From: Flavobacteriaceae bacterium
GTDB lineage: Bacteria > Bacteroidota > Bacteroidia > Flavobacteriales > Flavobacteriaceae
Direction: 5' to 3'
NCBI GenBank assembly: GCA_947482805.1
Contig: CANKLK010000062.1
Span: 1-11,584, forward strand
Length of the DNA: 11,584 nucleotides
The notes below the pieces were generated by a model that was not told the origin of the DNA, searched no databases, and saw only the letters and a list, made by a program, of their open reading frames with translations. The position numbers and the translations under genes were made by a program. Position 1 is the first letter of the stretch. Each line of letters begins with the position of its first letter. Below, in pieces: positions 1-6,729 of this stretch.

Positions 1-434
1 GCATTGACTGCGGTAACTTTATTAGAAGCTTTGGTAAATCCACGATCTAATAAAGTAAAAATTTCTTCTTTTGCATCAATTTTATTAGCAACCAAAGTCA
101 TGGCTTTATTCACTTCAAAATCCTGAGTTGTTAAAGGAAAGTACTTATTGTATTGGTCATACAATTTTAAGACATCACGAACTAACTTTTCTTTTTCTTC
201 TGTAGAAGCTGCATTGTCAATTTTGTATTGAATAATTTCAATTCCATCCTTATAAACCGCTTCGTTTTCTTTTGGACAATTTTTGCTGACAGCAGTCCAA
301 GTGTCAAATGATTCAGCAATTTTTTTTGCCTTAAAAAGGTCTTGATATTCCATCATTTTAGAAGGGCAATCAAATTTTTGAGCATTGCTATCAGTAATAA
401 ACATAACGCCAAGTATAAAAATAATTGCCTTCAT
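1..434 (-). CDS. Exported TPR-like repeat protein, C-terminus cut by window edge
   Basis: The frame is open from an ATG at 434 to the left edge (144 complete codons, no stop). It is not closed inside the window, so the real protein is longer. The product starts with a signal peptide (MKAIIFILGVMFITDSNA, then QKF), so it should be exported to the periplasm or outer membrane. The mature part is helical and charged. Blocks such as YQDLFKAKKIAESFDTWTAV and the following CPKE turn look like tetratricopeptide helix pairs, and a Cys-Pro occurs in both the first and second unit. TPR proteins usually act as scaffolds for protein contacts; the partner is unknown. It begins 11 nt after the stop of the outer-membrane protein gene, on the same strand, and no terminator lies between them, so it is probably the third gene of the coaX operon. 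From memory of related genomes, LPS-export genes may follow, but this is outside the window. The TPR assignment is by eye. Confidence 0.75.
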   Translation of the reverse strand, partial: MKAIIFILGVMFITDSNAQKFDCPSKMMEYQDLFKAKKIAESFDTWTAVSKNCPKENEAVYKDGIEIIQYKIDNAASTEEKEKLVRDVLKLYDQYNKYFPLTTQDFEVNKAMTLVANKIDAKEEIFTLLDRGFTKASNKVTAVN

Positions 435-445
435 AATTATAAATT

Positions 446-1717
446 TTAGTCGAATTTACGTTTCACAAACCATTTATCGCTTAATGATAAACCAACACTT
501 AAGTTAATATAATTTTCTTCTACCAAGTTGTAATATTTTGTACCTCTTTTGCCAATTTCAAGTCCGATATTAATGTTGGTAAATGTACCACTTAATGGCA
601 TTCCTAAACCAATATTGGCAGCAAAATCAGTAATCGATTTATCTTGTATAACTAAACCTGTATTTTCATAACGCACACCGCCACGATAAACAATTCTCTT
701 GTAATAACTAGAGTAGGAATTATAATTAGGTATAAAAAATCCACCCAGACTATAACGAACGGAATTTTCAAAAGTAGCCCCATTAATATCAGTAAAACGA
801 TTAGACATCACACTGTTTTGTATAAAAGTAATTTCTCCGCCGACCAACCATTTTTTTACTTCTCCAAAACCGGAACCGAAACTTAATTTTGACGGAAGTT
901 TTATTTTAGTATCCTCAACCGATATGTTTTGTCTTTCGATTACGCTTACAGCACTTGTACTTAAAAGTTGAACAATTTCAATATTACGACTATTACCGGA
1001 GGTTAATACCGCTTCTGGCGTATAAGCCAAACTACTAAAGAAAGAATATTTTGAGTTTACTTTTGTCTGATAGGTTATACCTAAATCAAAATTAACGCCT
1101 CGCAAATCAGAAACATTGTTTTCTCTTGAGCCATATTGCAAATCCGTTTGATATTGTAAACTATTCGTTTCTATGGTTCCAAAATTATATTGTAAATCAC
1201 CACCAATATTTATATTTTTAGTAAGACGGTATCCAAAACCTAAAAAAACTTTGTTAACCCCACCAATTCCGTTGTTTCTTGAAATAATACTTCTAATAGT
1301 GTCATTATTGTTGTTGGTAACATAGGCTGTTCTTCCTATTTTATATCCAACTGAAGAATAAGGAATAAGCCCAAATCCAATTCCAACTTTACCAACCGGA
1401 ATCCCGACGATCATATAATCTAAAGATGTTCTTCGCGCTTTTGCTTCTTGAGTTTCTGTTTTAGATTTTGTATTAGCGTATGTTCCGCCAAGAGCAAGTC
1501 CTGTTAGTTTTAAACATGCCAATTGAGCCGGATTTTGAATGTTTATATGAATACTGTCCTGAAGAACAGAAATGCTTCCCATGGAACGATTTTCGACAGA
1601 TCCTTTAAATTTAATATCGCCGATTCCGTAAAAAGAATAAGGGGAAGATGTGCTTTCTTGAGCAAAAATTGCTAATGAAAAAAGTAAACAGATGCTTACT
1701 ATAATTTTTTTAATCAT
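446..1717 (-). CDS. Outer-membrane beta-barrel protein, function unknown
   Basis: This 423-residue protein has a clear N-terminal signal peptide (MIKKIIVSICLLFSLAIFA, cleavage probably before Gln20). The rest has many alternating hydrophobic/polar stretches with aromatic residues, Gly-rich turns and Asn/Ser-rich loops, as expected for a transmembrane beta-barrel. The mature N-terminus contains SPYSFYGIGD and a QNPAQLA segment. The latter resembles the NPA motif near the start of FadL/PorV-like barrels of Bacteroidetes. No plug domain, TonB box or enzyme motif is visible. Its start ATG lies within the end of coaX (ATGATTAA shared, 8 nt overlap), which suggests translational coupling. The protein therefore probably sits in the outer membrane, but no substrate can be named. 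The barrel call is strong; the FadL/PorV comparison is only a motif-level resemblance. Confidence 0.8.
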   Translation of the reverse strand: MIKKIIVSICLLFSLAIFAQESTSSPYSFYGIGDIKFKGSVENRSMGSISVLQDSIHINIQNPAQLACLKLTGLALGGTYANTKSKTETQEAKARRTSLDYMIVGIPVGKVGIGFGLIPYSSVGYKIGRTAYVTNNNNDTIRSIISRNNGIGGVNKVFLGFGYRLTKNINIGGDLQYNFGTIETNSLQYQTDLQYGSRENNVSDLRGVNFDLGITYQTKVNSKYSFFSSLAYTPEAVLTSGNSRNIEIVQLLSTSAVSVIERQNISVEDTKIKLPSKLSFGSGFGEVKKWLVGGEITFIQNSVMSNRFTDINGATFENSVRYSLGGFFIPNYNSYSSYYKRIVYRGGVRYENTGLVIQDKSITDFAANIGLGMPLSGTFTNINIGLEIGKRGTKYYNLVEENYINLSVGLSLSDKWFVKRKFD

Positions 1718-2441
1718 TTTGATTGTATTGAAATGTTTGGTTCAAACTTTCTAACAGGAAATTTGAATTGGCAAATATGGTATTTTTTAATCGCATAGCC
1801 AAAAATTCTGTGTCGCCACCCGTTAAAATTATGATAAATTTAGGGTATTGGGTTTTGTAAAGTTCAATAAATCCATCAATTTCCAAAAGAACACCATTTA
1901 TTACTCCGGAATGAATTGATTCTTGAGTAGAATTTCCAATAAAATTTTCAGGATAACTGTTTGTTAGCAAAGGCAATTTTGCTGTTTGCTGGTGCAATAC
2001 TTCATAACGCAAACGAAGGCCTGGAGAAATGGCGCCGCCGAGATAATTGTCATTTTCATCAATAAAGTCATACGTTATGCAGGTTCCGGTGTCGATAACT
2101 AAACGATTTTGATTTGGGAATTGTAAAACAGCGCCTGCCGACAAAACCATTCTGTCAATTCCTAGTGTTGTTGGAGTGCTGTATAAATTAGTAAATGGTA
2201 AATTACTTTCGTGCGTTATAAAATGAATTTCGACTATGTTTTCTAACAACAAAAACAATTCTTTTTCTATGTTTCCTACTGAAGCGACAACTAATTTTTT
2301 GATTTTTGGAAACGTATTTAGGATATGTTCAGTTTCTGTTAAAAGAGTCTCTTGGGTAAAAACAAAAAGTTCTAAAAGTCTATTTTGTTCAAATACAGCG
2401 GCTTTGATTCGAGTATTTCCAACATCAATGGTTAAAAGCAT
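1710..2441 (-). CDS. coaX: Type III pantothenate kinase (CoaX)
   Basis: CoaX phosphorylates pantothenate with ATP in the cytoplasm, the first step of coenzyme A synthesis. The 243-residue product shows the hallmarks of this acetate/sugar-kinase-fold enzyme: DVGNTR at residues 6-11 (phosphate loop with the catalytic Asp), TTLGIDR at 91-97, IDTGTCITYD at 116-125, GGAISPG at 135-141, GVINGV at 179-184 and LTGGD at 206-210. The frame stays open upstream to an ATG at 2513. I chose the ATG at 2441 because the family normally begins a few residues before DVGNT, and because the upstream 24 codons would cover the promoter elements between coaX and the divergent tRNA gene. Its length is normal for the family and no key motif is missing. 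The gene overlaps the downstream barrel gene by 8 nt and should lead the operon. Confidence 0.95.
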   Translation of the reverse strand: MLLTIDVGNTRIKAAVFEQNRLLELFVFTQETLLTETEHILNTFPKIKKLVVASVGNIEKELFLLLENIVEIHFITHESNLPFTNLYSTPTTLGIDRMVLSAGAVLQFPNQNRLVIDTGTCITYDFIDENDNYLGGAISPGLRLRYEVLHQQTAKLPLLTNSYPENFIGNSTQESIHSGVINGVLLEIDGFIELYKTQYPKFIIILTGGDTEFLAMRLKNTIFANSNFLLESLNQTFQYNQND

Positions 2442-2459
2442 AGGAATGTTTTTGGTCTT

Positions 2460-2467
2460 CAAAGTTA
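2460..2467 (-). promoter_or_regulatory. Candidate -7 promoter element of the coaX operon
   Basis: On the minus strand the bases read TAACTTTG, a match to the Bacteroidetes -7 consensus TAnnTTTG. It lies 18 nt before the chosen coaX ATG and would give a leader of roughly a dozen bases. No good TTTG or TTG -33 element is visible at 17-23 nt upstream, so this is a partial match. It supports the downstream (2441) start for coaX. Confidence 0.4.
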
Positions 2468-2492
2468 CGAATAGTTTTTTTTTAGTATTTGT

Positions 2493-2523
2493 TTTGGATA
2501 AATTAAAAATCATTCTATATTTG
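2493..2523 (+). promoter_or_regulatory. Promoter of tRNA-Phe
   Basis: A -33 element TTTG (2493-2496) and a -7 element TATATTTG (2516-2523) are separated by 19 nt, which matches the Bacteroidetes primary-sigma consensus TTTG-N19-21-TAnnTTTG in full. The tRNA begins 15 nt after the -7 element, leaving a short 5' leader to be trimmed. It faces away from coaX. Confidence 0.8.
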
Positions 2524-2538
2524 CACCCGCATTAAAAA

Positions 2539-2611
2539 GGTACCTTAGCTCAGTTGGTAGAGCAATGGACTGAAAATCCATGTGTCCCTGGTTCGATTCC
2601 TGGAGGTACCA
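2539..2611 (+). tRNA. tRNA-Phe, anticodon GAA
   Basis: The 73 nt fold into a full cloverleaf: acceptor stem GGTACCT/AGGTACC, D-arm GCTC-AGTTGGTA-GAGC, anticodon arm ATGGA-CTGAAAA-TCCAT, variable loop GTGTC and T-arm CCTGG-TTCGATT-CCTGG, then discriminator A. The anticodon GAA is at 2572-2574 and decodes UUU/UUC. The middle pair of the T-stem is a U-U mismatch (positions 51/63), which may be normal in this group. CCA is not encoded (the next base is C, then T) and must be added by the CCA-adding enzyme. The gene is single, with its own promoter and terminator. Confidence 0.97.
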
Positions 2612-2614
2612 CTT

Positions 2615-2652
2615 AAACCCTTGATAATCCTTTGATTTTCAAGGGTTTTTTT
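2615..2652 (+). terminator. Rho-independent terminator after tRNA-Phe
   Basis: A 10-bp stem AAACCCTTGA (2615-2624) pairs with TCAAGGGTTT (2639-2648) around a 14-nt loop, and the T-run covers 2646-2652. It begins three bases after the mature tRNA end. Confidence 0.85.
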
Positions 2653-2655
2653 CTC

Positions 2656-2679
2656 CTGTGTAATTTCCCGTGTAATTTC
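2656..2679. repeat. Two-copy 12-nt tandem repeat just after the tRNA terminator
   Basis: The unit CTGTGTAATTTC (2656-2667) is followed at once by CCGTGTAATTTC (2668-2679), 11 of 12 bases identical. Only two copies are present. Direct repeats beside a tRNA 3' end can be leftovers of integrase binding sites, but no integrase gene lies here, so the role is unknown. Confidence 0.5.
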
Positions 2680-2801
2680 AATAAAAGAAAAACGTACAAT
2701 TTGCTCCTTATTTGTGTTTTGGTGTATTTCTTTTTAGATTTAGGGTTCAAATTTTTTTAAAACACTTTTGCCTATTTTGTTTGATTGGTTATTTTGGATT
2801 G

Positions 2802-2838
2802 AGGTTTAATATTGAACTTTAATCTAAATATAAAACCT
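2802..2838. repeat. Imperfect inverted repeat (hairpin) in the intergenic region
   Basis: AGGTTTAATATT (2802-2813) pairs with AATATAAAACCT (2827-2838) at 11 of 12 positions around a 13-nt loop. The last bases also belong to a second small hairpin, CCTTT/AAAGG (2836-2848), so the two could exclude each other. The stems are AT-rich and may be chance. Confidence 0.3.
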
Positions 2839-3002
2839 TTTTCAAAGGTCTGTTAACTAAAAAACTAGGACAGGTTTTTAGGCTTTTATCCTGGAATTGA
2901 TTTAGTACTTACTTAAAATTTGGGTTATATTTTGTGTGAATTTTACAACAAAAATGTTGCGTTTTTTATATTATCTTAAATAATAGCAATTAATACAATA
3001 TT

Positions 3003-3035
3003 TTTGTGTGTATCTTTAAAATATTTATATTTTTG
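3003..3035 (+). promoter_or_regulatory. Candidate promoter of the GAF/HisKA-like gene
   Basis: TTTG at 3003-3006 and TATTTTTG at 3028-3035 are separated by 21 nt, fitting TTTG-N19-21-TAnnTTTG. The start ATG at 3057 lies 21 nt after the -7 element. A second TAnnTTTG match (2999-3006) overlaps the -33 element but lacks a partner at the right distance. The AT-rich context makes chance matches easier. Confidence 0.55.
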
Positions 3036-3056
3036 TTTAACTCATTAATAGAATGC

Positions 3057-4301
3057 ATGAACAAAATAATTAAATTGTTTTTTGTAGGAAGTGACTTTTA
3101 TCACTTTAACGCTGCTAGAAAGTTATTTCTTGACAACAACTATGAAATAGAATTTTATAATGCAACCAAGCATTCAAAAACCGATAGTATAAATTTTGAC
3201 TTGATACTATTTGACTTAAACACTACAGTAAATATTGACGATTTTTTTAATTCTACAATTATTGTCTCTCAAACGCCAATTATTTTTTTATATTCAAAAG
3301 ATACCTCAGAGAAAGAATTATATACAGTAAGAAACATCAGTTCTTACGGATATTTGCCGATAGATATAAGTGATTTCGTTTTTGATATCACAGTAAATAA
3401 AGCAATTGAGCAAGCTAATCAAAAGCAAACTGAAAACAAAATCAGTAACAAGCTTAAAGGGTTAAACAGCATTTATGAATTATTATTACAAATCTCTACT
3501 TTATACCTCGAGAAATCACTTATTGACGATTATGATAAAGTTCAAGAATCCCTTGAACTAATTGGTTTGTTTGTCAACGCTGACAGATCCTATATATTTC
3601 TTTATGATTGGGATAATGAAACGTGCAGCAACACACATGAATGGTGCAACACTGGTATTAGTGCGGAAATTGAAAATCTTCAAAGCATCCCAATCAATCT
3701 TATTCCTGATTGGGTAAATACTCACAAAAAAGGTGATCGGTTAATTATAGAAAATGTACAAGCTTTGGATGACGACAATGAGTTAAAAAAAATACTCGCT
3801 CCGCAATCTATAGTGAGTTTAATTACAGTTCCTATTTTTAACGAAGATATATGTTACGGTTTTGTGGGGTTTGATTATGTTTATCATTACAGTGATATTT
3901 CAGAAAAAGAATATGAAGTACTAACGATGTATTCAAAAATTTTAAATAGCCTAGAGACAAGAAAGCGTTACGAGAAAGAACTCATCAATACTAATAATGA
4001 ATTGGAAACTAAAGTCAAGCTAAGTGCTGAAGAATTATTAAAAAAAGAGATAAAACATTCGCTTGCACTTCAACAACATATAATTGACCTTGAAGAAATA
4101 TTATTTACTCTTTCACATAAATTTAGACATTCCGTTGCAAACATTATCGGGCTTTCTAATTTGTTAAATATCACAACAAACAGTGTTGACGAGGTTTATG
4201 AGATTGTTAGTTATATTAAAGAAAGTACAGAGACCTTAGATTCTTTTACTCATGAGTTAACTAACTTGGCGAATGAACGAAAAAATAATAAAATCCTTTA
4301 A
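3057..4301 (+). CDS. Receiver-like/GAF protein with a histidine-kinase DHp domain but no ATPase domain
   Basis: The 414-residue cytoplasmic protein has three parts. Residues 3-120 look like a response-regulator receiver fold: FDLILFD with Asp53 in the phospho-acceptor place, TPIIFLYSKD at 73-82, and GYLPID at 98-103 where active receivers have GYLxKP. The conserved Lys and the N-terminal acidic pair are missing, so it is probably degenerate. Residues about 145-310 resemble a GAF sensor domain, followed by a coiled coil of about 40 residues. Residues about 340-405 resemble a HisKA dimerisation domain: SHKFRH around His354 and NIIGLSNLL, as in Bacteroidetes kinases. The protein then ends, with no N, G1 or G2 boxes of an ATP-binding domain. 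It cannot phosphorylate itself alone; it may be a phosphotransfer or dimerisation partner (inference). The frame is open upstream from a GTG at 3006, but that start falls in the promoter, so I prefer ATG 3057. No partner gene is adjacent. Confidence 0.8.
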   Translation: MNKIIKLFFVGSDFYHFNAARKLFLDNNYEIEFYNATKHSKTDSINFDLILFDLNTTVNIDDFFNSTIIVSQTPIIFLYSKDTSEKELYTVRNISSYGYLPIDISDFVFDITVNKAIEQANQKQTENKISNKLKGLNSIYELLLQISTLYLEKSLIDDYDKVQESLELIGLFVNADRSYIFLYDWDNETCSNTHEWCNTGISAEIENLQSIPINLIPDWVNTHKKGDRLIIENVQALDDDNELKKILAPQSIVSLITVPIFNEDICYGFVGFDYVYHYSDISEKEYEVLTMYSKILNSLETRKRYEKELINTNNELETKVKLSAEELLKKEIKHSLALQQHIIDLEEILFTLSHKFRHSVANIIGLSNLLNITTNSVDEVYEIVSYIKESTETLDSFTHELTNLANERKNNKIL

Positions 4302-4540
4302 TTGTCAAAAACATCTTTTGTTAATTGGTTACAAAAAATAAAATTTAAGCTCTTACCGACAATAAAATTAATATTACCAACCTATTTACTTTTAAAAATG
4401 GGCATTATATTTTCTTCCTAACAAAAATATTTTTACAAAACTATAAGACAAGTAATTTTAAAAATTGCATTTAACACAAAAAAGTGCCGTTATTTATATT
4501 TTTTTCACTAAAATTGACCGTTTTTTAAAATTCAATTTTA
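4302..4540. other. Intergenic region upstream of dipeptidyl peptidase gene
   Basis: Very AT-rich. I find no clear terminator for the upstream gene and no full TAnnTTTG promoter for the peptidase; the nearest matches are TAAAATTG at 4509-4516 and TATATTTT-like bases just before, each with one mismatch. Translating the stretch in all forward frames shows no remnant of a kinase ATP-binding domain. Confidence 0.4.
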
Positions 4541-6709
4541 ATGAAATCAAAACTAGTATTCGTAGTATTATTTTTATCGGGTTTTAATTTAATAGCCCAA
4601 CAAAAACTTACAGTAGAAGAAATTTATTCGGGTGCCTTTAGAACGGAGACCATGGACGAACTCTTCGCCATGAAAAACAGTAATCAATATACTGTCCTAA
4701 ACTTTGATAGGAGTTCAAGAAGTATGCAACTTGATTTATATGATTTTGCAACACTTCAGAAGATAAACACTATTGTTGATACTAAAAACTTCCCTGCACT
4801 TGCTGACGGTATTGATAGTTTTGTTTTCAGTAAAGATGAAAAACAACTTTTAATTGCCAATAACACCAATGCAATATTTAGATATTCTTTTACAGCTGAT
4901 TATTTCCTTTATAATTTGGCTTCTAAAAAATTGACAAAAATAGCATCCCAATTGCAGGAGCCAACCTTTTCTCCCGATGGTTTAAAAATAGGTTTTTCCA
5001 AAGAAAACAATCTTTTTATATATGATATTGCTTCAGAAAAAATTACCCAAGTTACCACAGATGGAAAAAAGAATAACATTATTAATGGTATTACCGATTG
5101 GGTTTATGAAGAAGAATTTGCTTTCGTTAGAGCTTATGATTGGAGTGCAGACAGTAAAAAATTGGCCTACATCCGTTTTGATGAAAGTCAAGTGCCCGAG
5201 TTTTCGATGACTATTTTTCAAAAAGAATTATATCCAAAAATGGAAACATTTAAATATCCAAAAGCAGGAGAAAAGAATTCTGAAGTTTCTTTGTTTGTTT
5301 ATGATGTAAATACGGGTAGTTCTAAAGAAGTTAATTTAGGGAACTATAATGATTTTTATATCGCACGAATGAAATGGACCAACGATGCTAATGTTCTTTG
5401 TACGCAAGTGTTAAATAGACATCAAGATAATTTAGATTTGCTTTTCATTGATGGTACTACCGCAACTTCAAAAGTAGTTTTAAACGAAAAAGATAAAGCT
5501 TACATTGACGTTACCGATAATTTAACATTCTTAAAGGATAACAGTTTTATTTGGACATCGGAAAAAGACGGTTTTAATCATATTTATGTATATGATAAAA
5601 CAGGGAAGTTGAAAAATCAAGTCACAAAAGGCAATTGGGAAGTTACCGCTTATTATGGTTTGGACGAAAAGACAAAAACAGTTTTCTATCAATCGGTAGA
5701 AAATGGTTCTACAATCAGAGATGTATACAGAATAGGGTTGGATGGAAAAAATAAAGTAAAACTATCATCTCAAATTGGAACCAACTCAGCTACTTTCAGT
5801 CCCAATTTTCAATACTTCATCAATACCTATTCTAGTGCCACAAAACCAACAGTGTATACCCTTAATAATGCTAAAGATGGAAAACAAATTCAATCCATTA
5901 TTGACAACAAAGCATTAGCCGATAAACTTATAAAATACAATCTGCCTGCTAAAGAATTCTTTGAAATCACTACTGAAAAAGGCAATAAATTAAATGCTTG
6001 GATGATAAAACCAAAAGACTTTGATGCTAATAAAAAATACCCAGTTTTTATGTATCAATATTCAGGTCCTGGTTCGCAACAAGTCGATAATAAATGGAAT
6101 ACCGCAAACGATTATTGGTTTATGATTCTTTCACAACAAGGATATATCACGGTTTGTGTTGATGGAAGAGGAACTGGTTTTAAAGGTGCAGCTTTCAAAA
6201 AAGTAACCCAAAAACAACTCGGAAAATTAGAAGTAGAAGATCAAATAGATGCCGCAAAAGTCATAGGGAACTATTCGTATGTAGATAAATCTAGAATTGG
6301 TATATTTGGCTGGTCGTATGGCGGATTCATGTCTAGCAATTGTCTGTTTAAAGGTGACGAAGTTTTCAAAATGGCAATAGCTGTAGCACCTGTAACCAAC
6401 TGGCGTTTTTACGATAGCATTTATACAGAGCGTTATTTACAAACGCCTCAAGAAAATGCGAGTGGTTATGATGACAATTCGCCAATAAATTTTGTTTCAA
6501 AACTAAATGGCAACTTTTTATTAATTCACGGAAGTGCTGATGACAATGTACATGTACAAAACACCATGCAAATGGTAGAAGCATTGGTTCAAGCCAACAA
6601 GCAATTTGAATGGGCTATTTATCCTGATAAAAATCATGGGATTTACGGAGGAAAAACCAGAATTCAATTGTATAACAAAATGACAAATTTTATTAAAGAA
6701 AAATTATAA
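4541..6709 (+). CDS. dpp4: Secreted dipeptidyl peptidase IV (S9 family prolyl peptidase)
   Basis: The 722-residue enzyme should cut Xaa-Pro (and Xaa-Ala) dipeptides from the N-terminus of peptides in the periplasm or at the cell surface. A signal peptide (MKSKLVFVVLFLSGFNLIA) ends near residue 19-20. Residues about 30-480 form the DPPIV N-terminal beta-propeller, with the DWVYEEE motif at 186-192, whose acidic pair binds the substrate amino terminus in known DPP4 enzymes. Residues about 500-722 are the alpha/beta-hydrolase domain. The catalytic triad is complete: Ser592 in GWSYGG, Asp667 in HGSADDNVH and His699 in DKNHG. The length fits bacterial DPP4, and nothing is truncated. The transporter gene downstream starts 20 nt after the stop with no terminator between, so the two are probably cotranscribed: the peptidase makes dipeptides and the transporters take them up. 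A few S9 relatives with other specificities share the fold, but the EE motif favours DPP4. Confidence 0.95.
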   Translation: MKSKLVFVVLFLSGFNLIAQQKLTVEEIYSGAFRTETMDELFAMKNSNQYTVLNFDRSSRSMQLDLYDFATLQKINTIVDTKNFPALADGIDSFVFSKDEKQLLIANNTNAIFRYSFTADYFLYNLASKKLTKIASQLQEPTFSPDGLKIGFSKENNLFIYDIASEKITQVTTDGKKNNIINGITDWVYEEEFAFVRAYDWSADSKKLAYIRFDESQVPEFSMTIFQKELYPKMETFKYPKAGEKNSEVSLFVYDVNTGSSKEVNLGNYNDFYIARMKWTNDANVLCTQVLNRHQDNLDLLFIDGTTATSKVVLNEKDKAYIDVTDNLTFLKDNSFIWTSEKDGFNHIYVYDKTGKLKNQVTKGNWEVTAYYGLDEKTKTVFYQSVENGSTIRDVYRIGLDGKNKVKLSSQIGTNSATFSPNFQYFINTYSSATKPTVYTLNNAKDGKQIQSIIDNKALADKLIKYNLPAKEFFEITTEKGNKLNAWMIKPKDFDANKKYPVFMYQYSGPGSQQVDNKWNTANDYWFMILSQQGYITVCVDGRGTGFKGAAFKKVTQKQLGKLEVEDQIDAAKVIGNYSYVDKSRIGIFGWSYGGFMSSNCLFKGDEVFKMAIAVAPVTNWRFYDSIYTERYLQTPQENASGYDDNSPINFVSKLNGNFLLIHGSADDNVHVQNTMQMVEALVQANKQFEWAIYPDKNHGIYGGKTRIQLYNKMTNFIKEKL

Positions 6710-6729
6710 TTAACCAATAACCAAACAAA

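Larger units (their letters stand above)
2653..3002. other. AT-rich intergenic stretch with no convincing gene
   Basis: Between the tRNA terminator and the promoter of the sensor gene I see no open frame with protein-like composition and a plausible start. The stretch holds the tandem repeat at 2656-2679, the imperfect hairpin at 2802-2838 with a small overlapping hairpin at 2836-2848, and a short stem CAACA/TGTTG (2946-2959) followed by a T-run (2962-2967) that would be a weak terminator. No TAnnTTTG element is placed so as to express a small RNA from it. Confidence 0.5.

Noticed and set aside
2236..2535. Open frame of 99 codons on the plus strand opposite coaX
   Set aside because: It is antisense to the well-supported coaX frame, runs into the tRNA promoter, and its composition is not protein-like for this genome.
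2656..2679. Tandem repeat as the start of a CRISPR array
   Set aside because: Only two adjacent 12-nt units without spacers and no cas genes nearby.
2614..2751. About 44 open codons on the minus strand just after the tRNA, rich in Lys and Leu
   Set aside because: No usable start codon, bounded upstream by a stop, covers the terminator hairpin, and I could not recognise any integrase motif; low-complexity AT-rich DNA explains it.
3006..3056. GTG start at 3006 giving 17 extra residues on the GAF/HisKA-like protein
   Set aside because: The extra codons overlap both promoter elements, are Phe/Ile/Leu-rich, and the receiver-like fold begins right after the ATG at 3057.
4302..4540. Frameshifted ATP-binding domain of the upstream kinase-like gene
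   Set aside because: No N-box or Gly-rich box appears in any forward frame, and the space is too short for a domain of roughly 110-150 residues.
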